Shown in pieces: positions 1 through 10,600 of a DNA stretch of 14,824 nt. The stretch lies in assembly GCA_900313435.1 (NCBI GenBank), contig OMRF01000098.1, positions 1 to 14,824 of the forward strand. The letters are read 5' to 3'. A program made the translations under genes and the position numbers. Source of the stretch: an uncultured Lachnospiraceae bacterium. GTDB lineage: Bacteria; Bacillota; Clostridia; Lachnospirales; Lachnospiraceae. The notes below the pieces were generated by a model that saw only the letters and a list, made by a program, of their open reading frames with translations, did no database searches and had not been told where the DNA came from. Numbering within the stretch: position 1 is the first letter of the stretch; the number at the start of each line of letters is the position of its first letter.

Positions 1-1605
1 AAGAGGCTCGGGGAAAAGACAGCGCTGGTATGCAATGAAAAGAGCATGAGTTATCTGGAGCTTTCCGAATTGAGCGATAAGATCGCTTCCCGTCTTATAA
101 GGTCCGGCGCAAAAAAGGAAAAGATATACCCGATCGTACTTGAACGTGGCTTTTCATATATAGCTTCAATGATCGGTGTCCTTAAAGCCGGAGCAGCTTA
201 TTCCCCGCTTTCATTGGAGTATCCCCAAGACCGTGTCGAATACATCATGAAGGACAGCGGCGCTGACTTTGTCATCGATGAAGCTTTTCTTGAGGACATA
301 GAGAATGAAAAGGTGATCGAAGACTTTCCTTCGATAGATATGGGAGATGCGGCAATTGCCATTTACACCTCCGGTTCAACAGGGAATCCTAAGGGTATCC
401 TCCATGATCACCTGTCATTTACAAGTGCCATCATCCGTCAGCTTGAGGTCGGAGCGACTGAGGATGATATCGAGATGAGTGTCACCCCCTTCAATTTTGC
501 GATCTCAACCCATGATATTCATACGCCCCTTTGGGCAGGAGCTACGATACATATCCTCACACAGGCACAGCGGGGAGATGTGCTTTTTATAGACAAGTAC
601 ATTGACGAACATAATATAACTGCTTCGGTAATAAGTCCCCAGCTTCTCAAGCAGCTTCCGGTAAGAGAGAGTTCTCTCAAGCTCATCAACAGCGGAGGTG
701 AGCGTATCAGCGGCATATACAGTCCCTATGCAAAGATCAAAAATGCCTATGGCTTAAGCGAGCTTTTGAGTATCGCCATGACCTTTGAACTTGACAAAGC
801 CTACGACAACACCCCCATCGGAAGACCGCTCGAAGGTTTCAAGGCACTGCTTCTGGATGCGGAAGGCCGTAAGGTTGCTGACGGTGAGGAGGGAGAACTT
901 TGCATCGCGGGTACTATGGCAAGAGGCTATATCAACCTTCCCGAGCTTACTGAAAAAACCTTTACGGAAAATCCTTATTCCGAGGATGAAAATGATAAGA
1001 GGCTTTTGCACACCAATGATATCTGCAAACGTCTTCCTGACGGCACCATCGTGTATGTCAACCGTAAGGACTGGATGGTCAAGGTGAACGGACAGCGTGT
1101 GGAGGTAGGAGAAGTCGAGGTTCAGATTTCAAAGATACCGGGTGTCAAGACTGCCGTGGTAAAGGCCTTTACCGATGATAATTCCCAGACTTATCTCTGC
1201 GGTTATTACAGCGCCGACCGTGTCATAGAGGCTTCAGGGATAAGAAAAGAACTTTTAAAGAAGTTCCCGCCCTATATGATACCCCGCTTTCTGGTGCAGA
1301 TAGATTCATTCCCCCTGACTCCGAACGGAAAGCTTGATCGTAAGGCCCTTAAAGAGCCGGATGTAAAAAGCTTCAGGGCAGAATATGCTCCTCCAAAGAG
1401 CGATATCGAAAAGACTCTGTGTGAAGCCTTTTCAAGGATCCTTGGTGTTGAAAAGGTCGGGATCGATGACGATTTCTTTGCCCTTGGCGGAGACTCCATA
1501 AAGGTTGCGGCTCTTCAAACGCAAGTGAAGGAACTTTCACTTTCAACAGCTGATATCTATATGGGAAAGACCGTTCGCTCCATCGCCGGGATGGCAGGGG
1601 CTAAA
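1..1605 (+). other. NRPS module 1 (visible part): divergent adenylation domain A1 and carrier T1
   Basis: A1 carries LKAGAAYSPL, YTSGSTGNPKG, GELCIAGTMARGY, PYMIP and NGKLDRK, so ATP-binding and the A10 lysine are intact. Several core motifs deviate: NAYGLSE instead of NxYGPTE (742-762), HTND instead of RTGD (1009-1020), and KVNGQRVEVGEVE instead of KIRGxRIELGEIE (1081-1119). The A4 segment is FNFAIST, giving Asn (493-495) at the position of GrsA Asp235, which normally binds the substrate alpha-amino group. A hand-aligned pocket reads N-F-S-V-I-S-A-S-I-K. T1 has a canonical LGGDSI motif with the phosphopantetheine serine at 1495-1497. Whether a C domain or the true N-terminus lies upstream cannot be seen, so this may be a loading or an internal module. 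Possible substrates include an aryl or other non-alpha-amino acid. Confidence 0.85.
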
Positions 1606-4600
1606 GAAGCGTCTTCATTAAGGACTAAAGGATCTTCATTAAACGCAAAAAGCGCCGGGGTGACAGAATATCCGCTTTCTGACATGGAGAGGGGAATGTA
1701 TCTCGAGCAGAAGCTCTTCCCCGGATCCGTATCCTATAATGTAAATATCGGTATCTGTATCAGCGGAGCAAAAAAAGACCCTATCAAAGAGTCGGTTCAG
1801 GAGATCTTCAAAAGCCACGAAGCCCTTCACTCCCGGTATGGCGAAAAGGATGGAATTCCCTGCAGGATCCTTTTGGATGAGGTTCCTGATATCAGCGATG
1901 GGGAAGAGCTGAAAAGGGCTGATTTTGAGAAGATGATCGAAGACCCCGGAGAACCCTTTGATCTGACAGAGGGTATCCCTTCCCGTCTTGCACTGTATCC
2001 ATTATCAGAGGGCGGCCTAGCCCTTCACATGCAGCTCCATCATATAGCCTTTGACGGCGACAGTATCGATCTTTTTGCCAAAGAACTGGTATCGCGCCTT
2101 CGAAATGAAAAGCTAAAAGAGGATGAACCGGATCTTTACGGTGTATATGTATCAAAAAGTGAGTCGGAAAAGGACAGTGACGGTTCATCGGAACCCTTGG
2201 GAATTCAGTTTTATGAGAAGATGTTTGAAGGCGGTGTTCCAGTCAATGAGATGCCCCTTAAGGGAGTCAGACCGAAGATACATCCGGTAAGCGATACTGT
2301 TCTTGAGAAAGTATTTGAAGACAAAGAGGTGGCCTTTTTGGAGAAGACCTCCAGGCGTTACGGAGTTACTCTCTATGAGCTGCTCCTTTCTGTCTCAGCG
2401 CTTACTCTGTCCCAGTACTGCGGCAGCGAAGATGTTGTCGTAGGCGTTCCGGTGGATACAAGGGATATGCAAAGCTCTCAAATGATCGGTATGTTTGTAA
2501 ATACGATACCGGTCCGCATACGCCCTAAGCGTGGTATGCAGCTCTTTGATTATCTTTCCTCAGTCTCAGATCTTTTTAGACAGGTAACCCGTGCCTGCAA
2601 TGTACCTTTTGAGACTCTTGTCTCCCGCTTCAGACCGACCCGGGATGACTCGAGGAATCCTCTCTTTGATATGAGCGTCAATTACCTGATCTCCCCTGAG
2701 GCATATCACGGGAAAGGAGATGACGGAGAGCTTTCAGTCGAGATATCTTCTCCGCTCCAGAGGATGAGCAGAGATATAGGGCTAGTGTTCTGGAGGAAAA
2801 AGGATTCCATCCGGCTTTTGATGCAGTATTCCTCAGAGCTGTTCGATAAGGATGTAATGAATAATTTCCTGGAACAGATCACCTTTGCCCTTCGCCTTAT
2901 AAGCAGCCCGGATACTCAGGCCGTGCGGGATCTCACACTACTGCCTCCAGGGCAGGAGGATATCCTTAAGTCCTTTGGAAGAGGTGCCGGCTTTAAGATC
3001 CCCGAAAAGCTTTTGCACAAGGTGTTTGAGAACTGCGTAAATGAAGATCCAAAAAAGACTGCTCTTATTGCGTCGGATCGTACCATGAGCTTTGGGGAGC
3101 TGAACAGTGAGGCTAATTGTGTGGCAAGGTTCCTTATGGATATGGGAGTGGGGCGTGGTGATCGTATCGTGCTTTTACTCGAGCGCAAAAGCTTCTATTT
3201 CACCGCCATGTTCGGTACGCTTAAGGCGGGGGCCGCGTTTATTCCCTGTGATCCGAATTATCCGAAAGAAAGGATAAAGAGCATCATTGATGATGCCGGA
3301 GCCTTCTGTATCCTGACAACGGCGGAGCATATTTTGGATTATCCTTCCGTGAAGACCGTGGATATCCTTTCAATCCCGACAGCTCCCGATGCCAAAAATC
3401 CGGATGTTCAGATGAGTGGGGATGATCTTGCCTATATGATCTATACCTCGGGGTCTACCGGAAAACCCAAGGGGGTCATGCTCCGTCATGAGGGTATATG
3501 CAATTACCTTTATCCGCATCCTGCAAATCTTCACATGTCGATCATCAAAAACGAGGTCAATGCTGTCCTTTCCGTGACAACGGTCTCCTTCGACATGTCC
3601 TTTAAGGAAACCACGGCGGCGCTGTGTAATGGAAAGACTCTTGTCTTTGCAAACGAAGATGAGGTAAATGACCCCAGGGCACTTACCGCTCTTTTTAAGA
3701 AAACAGGGGCTGACTGCTTCAATGCAACGCCCTCCCGGATGCTTCAGCTTCTTTTGTATCCACCTTTCAGGGAAGCGATCGCCAGCTGCAAGATAGTAAT
3801 GTCAGGCGGAGAAAATTATCCTATGGCCCTTCTTGACAGGCTAAGGGATATCACAAAGGCGCGTATCGTCAATACCTATGGTCCGACAGAGATCACAGTC
3901 TCCTGCAACGGGGCGGATATAACGGATGCTGACCGTATCACGGTGGGACGACCGCTTCTTAATGTAAAGGAGTTCATTGTCGACAGTGACGGGATGCTGT
4001 GTCCGAGGGGCGTTCGTGGTGAGCTTTATATCGGAGGTCCGGGAGTTGCGGTGGGCTATTGCAACCTTCCTGACCAGACTGCGGAAAGCTTCGTTGATTA
4101 CAAGGGAGACCGTTATTATCGTTCCGGAGATTATGCCGTATGGGACAAGGATGGCAGAGTTTTGATCCTGGGACGTATGGATGATCAGGTGAAGCTGAGA
4201 GGCCTTCGGATAGAGCTTGGAGAGATCGAGCGGCTCATGGAGGAATATGAAGGTATCTCACAGGCTGTAGCGGCAGTAAGAAAAGTAGGCGGTCAGGAAC
4301 AGCTGGTAGCCTGGTATACAAGTGGGGCTGATATCGATACGGCCTCGCTCAAGGACAGCCTGAAACGTAAGCTGACGGCCTATATGATCCCGGCGGCCTT
4401 CGTTCGCGTTGAAGAAATACCCGTAACGAGTAACGGAAAGACTGATGTAAAGGCCCTGCCGGATCCAAAGATAACAGGCAGGAGTTCAGCTTCAGCGAAG
4501 ACTGATATGCAAAAAAAGATCTTTGATATTGTTGCAAGGATCATAGGAAACAATGACTTCGGTGTAGATACGGAGCTTTATGCAGCTGGGCTTACAAGCC

Positions 4601-7600
4601 TTTCCAGCATAGCCTTAAGCCTTGCGCTTTCCGAGGAATTTTCCGTTACGGTGCAGATCCGGGATTTCAGGGATAATGATACCGTGGAAAAGCTCGAAGG
4701 TTTCATACTGGGTTTGAATAATGAGGAAGAGGAGTTCCCGATACTTGAGGAATATCCTGTCACCAGGATACAGCAGGGGATCTTTTTTGAGACCCAGACC
4801 CATCCGGGGGAAACGATATATAACATCCCTACTCTGATCACGCTGGATAAGTCCGTAGATACCGATAAGCTGAAAAAGGCCATAGTTGCCGCAGTAGATG
4901 CTCATCCTTATTTATTGACTCGTTTCTTTGTAAACGATGATGGTGAGATAAGACAGAAACGCTCAGGCCATAAGCCCTTTACCGAGGCTGACATTAAGAT
5001 CATAAAATGTCACGTAGTAGACGAGGTAAGAGGAGATCTGGCGAAGCCCTATGATCTTCAAAAGGATGTACTGTTCAGGTTCAGCCTGATCTTATCCGAT
5101 GAGGGGAATTATCTCTTCCTTGATGCGCATCACATCATAGTCGACGGTACCGCAAAGGCTGTTCTTCTTCGGGATATATCCCGCTCTTACGAAGGAAAGA
5201 CACTTACACCTGAGAAGTACAGCGGGTATGAGGCGGCGCTCCTGGAGGAACGGGTGCGGAACAGCTCTCATTATGAAAGCTCAAAGAAATACTATACTGA
5301 TCTCTTCTCGGGCTGTGAGACGGACTGCATGCCTATCCCTGATATAGAGATAGCTGACGAGAGCGGCTCGGGAACTGTTATCAGCGAACTGGACGGTGAC
5401 TGCTTCAAAGCCGCGGAAGACTTCTGTAAAGAAAACGGGATCAGCACCAATGCCTTTTATACCGCGGCATTCGGCTACACTCTTGCAAAGTACTGCGCCC
5501 GGGAGGATGCGGTCTATACTACGGTAAACAACGGACGAAACGACCCGCGTTTTGCAGAGAGTGTTTCAATGTTTGTGAGGACCTATCCGGTGCTGTGCCA
5601 TATCGAAGAAAAGAGTGTACGCGATCTTTTAGACGAGGTCAGCGGCCAGCTTCGGGACAGCCTTATCTATGATGCTTATTCCTTTGAGGAGATATCAAGG
5701 GAGCTTAACATACGCGCGGAGGTGCTCTTCGTCTATCAGGGGCTTCTTTCGGAAAGCAGGAGTGACTTCTTAGGGGCGCCCTGTGAGCAGGAAGAGCTTG
5801 AACTTTCCGAAGCCAAAGCAGGCATAGAGTTTTATGTCTATCCTGTGGGAGATAAGCTCACCTGTTACTGCAATTATCGAAAGTCTTTGTATACCGGTGA
5901 CTTTATCAGCGGATTCATTAATGTCTATCAGCAGGTGCTGAAGGAATTCACGGTCAGAGAGAATCTTGATGACGTAAAGCTTTTGAATGAGAAGACAGCG
6001 GAAATTCTGGATGGCTTCAACAATACAGGATGTTCTCATGAGATCACGGATATAGTGACCTGCTTCAGAAGACAGGTTGAACGGACACCGGACAGGATCG
6101 CCGTGATATTTAAAGACAAGAATTATACCTATCGTCAGGCGGATGAGATTTCCGAGAAGATAGCTGCCTTTCTTAAGAAAGCCGGTGTCGGGAATGGGGA
6201 TGCGGTATCGGTTCTGATCCCTCGCTCTGAATATATGCCGATCGCCTCGTTGGGTGTCCTTAAAGCCGGGGCGGCATACCAGCCCCTTGATCCTTCTTAT
6301 CCAGCTGAGCGGCTCGAGTTCATGATAAAGGATGCAAAAGCGACCTGCCTGATAGCTGACCGGTCACTCCTTGACAGGGTGCCGGGATATTCGGGAAAGC
6401 TGCTGTGTCTGGATGAGATCGAAGCTTTGCCCGATGTAGCCGATGCTGAAAAAAAAGAGCTTATCGAAAGTGGTCCCAAGCCGCAGAATGGCTTTATACT
6501 TCTGTATACCTCCGGCTCTACTGGAGTGCCCAAAGGAGTGGCTCTTTTGCACTCTAACCTTTCAAATTTCTGCAGCTGGTATATAAGGACCTTTGAGCTT
6601 ACAGAAAAGTCCAGATCCTCTGCTTACGCAAGCTACGGCTTTGATTGCTGTATGATGGACATGTATCCTCCGCTCATTACGGGTGCGGCCGTTGCAGTCG
6701 TTCCGGAGGAGATAAGGCTCGATCTTGCAAAGGTTCAGGAATACTTTGACGAAAACGGGGTAACACACTGCTTTATGACTACCCAGGTGGCAAGACAGTT
6801 TGCGGAGTTTTACAGCGGAAATACGCTTAAGGTGCTCATAGCTGCCGGCGAGGCACTTGCTCCCCTGCCGCCGCAGGACAAGAGTTTTACCCTTTATAAT
6901 TGCTATGGTCCCTCAGAGTGTACGATCCTGGTAACTCATTTCGCGGTAAATAGGCTTTATCAGGCGCGTGTACCTATCGGAGGGCCCCTTGACAACACCA
7001 GGTTCTACGTAGTGGACAGGCAGGGACGGCTCATGCCTCCGGATGTTCCGGGAGAGCTCTGGGTCAGCGGACTTCAGGTAGGACGGGGATATATCAACCG
7101 TCCCGAAAAGAATGCCGAAGTCTTTATCAATAATCCTTTCTGTGACGAGCCTGATTACAGCAGGGTATACAGAACCGGCGATGTGGTCCGGTGGATGCGA
7201 AACGGAAGTATTGATTTTATCGGTCGTTCGGATGGACAGGTCAAGATCAGGGGCTTCCGCATCGAGCTTAAGGAAGTGGAGGCTGTGATCCGGGACTTCT
7301 CCGGTGTCAGAGATGCTACGGTTCAGGCCTTCGACGCGCCTTCAGGCGGGAAGTATCTCTGCGCCTGGTTCGTTGGGGACGGGAAGATTGATATCGATGC
7401 CATGCGAAGCTTTATAGCTGAACGAAAGCCCGCATATATGGTGCCTGAAGCGATCATGCAGATCGACAGTATCCCCCTCAACCAGAATGGTAAGGTAAAC
7501 AGAAAGGCTCTCCCTAAGATACAAAGCGAGCACAAAGAGGAGGCAAAGACAGCACGTAGTGCTGACAATGTCCTCGAGGCAGAGCTTAGACAAGAACTTT

Positions 7601-10600
7601 TAAAGATCACCGGAAACGACAATATCGCCTTTGATGAGCCGCTGACTTACGAGGGGCTTTCAAGCATTGGCTTCATACGCCTTTCAGCCTTTCTCTTCAA
7701 GCGCTTCAATGTCAATATTCCAAACGAAAAGTTCCAGACCTTGTCTCTTCTTGGCCTGGAAAATGAGATACTTCTTAGCCTTATGAATGAAGGTTCAGGC
7801 AAAAAAGCCGTTGTTTCTTCAGAGGATAAAGAAAGAACAACGGAATCGAAATATCCCATCAGCGCAGCTCAGCTCGGCATCTACGTGGAATGTGCGAAGA
7901 ATCCGGAAAGCACGGTGTACAATATTCCGGCATGGCTGAAATTTGAGAAAGGGATCTCAGTAAAGGCCCTTGAGGATGCGATCGGAAGGATACTGAAGGC
8001 ACATCCGTCTCTTAATATACACTTTGAAACTGTAGATGATCAGATAATGGCGGTTCCAAACGAGGAAGACGACTTTTGTCTTATGGTGTCTGAGATGGCG
8101 GATGAACAGTTCCTTGAGTTAAAGAAGGATTATATCTTTACCTTCCATCTGAATCGCGGTCCTTTATATAATTTTTCGCTGTTTCAGACTGAAACTGCCT
8201 CTTGGCTTTATATCGATTTCCACCATCTTATCTTTGACGGCTTCTCCCTGAATCTGTTTTTGGAGGAGCTTCGCGATGTGCTTTCGGGAGGAGCGCCTCA
8301 CGGTGAGACGGCCGTTTACTCAGAGTTCGTCAGTGAGCAGAATGAGATCCTTTCGACAAAGGAGGCGGAATATGACGAATATTTCGCGAAGCTCTTTGAA
8401 GATCTTGACGCGCCTACAGGTATCGCACCCGATCTTGTAAAGACTGATATTCAGGGGCAGTCCGCGATCATAAGGACACCGCTTAAGCAGGATATCGTCG
8501 ACAAGGTATGCCACAGAACGGGAGCGTCTGAGGCGGCGGTATTTCTGGCGACACTCTGCTATGTTACAGCCCGTCTTACCAGCTCCGACAACGTTTTCAT
8601 ATCAACTATCTCATCGGGACGAGGGGATGTGCGCTACCTTGAAACCTACGGCATGTTTGTAAACACCCTGCCCATAGCATCTTCGCTTATCCCCGGAACG
8701 GTAGATGAGTATATTGTAAAGACCGGCGAAGGTCTTAAGGCTGCCATTGCTCACGAGAATTATCCCTTTGCAAAGGTGGCGGACAGATGGGACTATGGCG
8801 TGGAGCTGATGTATGCTTATCAGCGCGGTCTCATAGGTACTCCTGATATCCCCGGACTTTCCGAGATGACGGCTGTTTCCTCCGATATCACAAAATTCCC
8901 GCTGTTTGCCCGTATCGTGGATGATATGACAGGACCCGTCCTTGAAATTGTTTATGATGACGCCCTGTATTCCGAAGATCTTGTAAAAAATATCGGGCGT
9001 TACTATGATACTGTCCTTATGCGCTTTTCTCAGGATGGCGATGCCGTATTAAGGAAGGTATCGCTGCTTAACGAGGATGAAAGAAAGCTCCTTAAAGACT
9101 TCAATACCGTCAGGGAGGAAAAAGAGGTAAGTGAGGATACCTTCTTCTTCAGCGGAATGGAACGGAACGCAGCACTTTTTCCTGAGCGCACGGCTGTTAT
9201 CGCAACGGACGGAACCTATACCTATGCTGAGTTTGACAGCATAACTGACAGGGTTGCAAATGCTCTGATCAAGCGTGGAGCTTCAGTAGGAGGAAGGGCG
9301 CTTGTCCTTATGCCGCGTACGGCAAAGGCGCTTTTTGCCTTCTTTGGTGCAAGCAAGGCTGGGCTTGGTTATATTCCCTTTGATCCTGCTTATCCGACAG
9401 AGAGGGTAAACCTGGTGATAGAGGATTCCGACGCGCAGTTTGTGATCACTACCGCCGACATGCTTCCCCGTTTTGAGGGCAAAAATGCGATCGACATCGA
9501 AGAACTGCTCCTGGAAACGGATGATACAAAGCCTCATGCAGCACTTGATAAGAAGAACATATCCTATATGATCTATACCTCAGGCTCCACCGGGCGCCCC
9601 AAAGGCGTTATGCTCTGTCATGAGGGTATGGCTCATTATGTCGCGGATATGCCGGGCAAGGAAATGGTAAACACCCTGGTGAATGAATGCTCGGTGTACT
9701 GCTCAATTACCACGCTGTCATTTGACATATCCGTAATGGAATATTCACTGGCTCTTTCCAACGGGATCACCCTTTATCTTGCCAATGAAGCCGAGTGCAA
9801 TGATGCTTCACTTCTTGCGCAGAGGATGATCGAGACAAAGACAGACTGTATAAGCGGTACTCCTTCAAGGATATACACGCTCCTTAATTCGCAGGAATTC
9901 TGCGACGCGCTGAAACAATACGGAAAGCTTGTGATCTGCGGAGGTGAGAAGTATTCCGAGAAGCTGATGGTAAAGCTTAAAGAGCTGGTCCCTCATCCCA
10001 TGAATATCTACGGTCCTTCAGAGATAACCATCTCCTGCAATGAGCACGACCTGACCGGCGAGGATATCATCACAGTAGGAAAGCCTACGCCTGGCGTTAC
10101 CGAGTACGTAGTTGATACCGACGGCAATGAGCTGCCTGTGGGCGTTGTCGGAGAGATATACATAGGCGGCTGGGGCGTTGGCCTGGGCTACAATAATCTT
10201 GACGAGCAGACCAATGCAAAATTCATAAGCTTCAACGGCGAGAGAGTTTACAAATCCGGAGATTACGGACGCTGGCTGCGTAACGGATATCTCGAGATAA
10301 TTGGAAGAAAGGATAATCAGATAAAGCTTCGAGGCCTTCGTATAGAACTGGGAGAGGTCGAGACCGTACTGTCCTCCTTCCCCGGAATGAAGGATACTGC
10401 TGTAAAGATCGAAAAGATCAACAATATCGAGCACCTTTGCGCATGGTTTACCAACGAGAATAAGGTGGATATAAGGGAACTTAAGGAAGCGCTGTCAAAG
10501 ACTCTTACACAGTATATGGTACCGACAGCTTATATGCAGCTTGATGAGATGCCTTATACTCCCAACGGGAAGCTGGATCTTAAAAATCTGCCGATACCTG

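Noticed and set aside
4597..4599. T2 and T3 as inactive carriers because they lack LGGDS
   Set aside because: Both keep a serine at the expected position in a GLxS-type motif, a form seen in active carrier domains.
10018..10434. 138-residue minus-strand open frame inside A4
   Set aside because: It is antisense to conserved A5-A8 core motifs, shows no recognisable family or coherent domain, and is a shadow frame.
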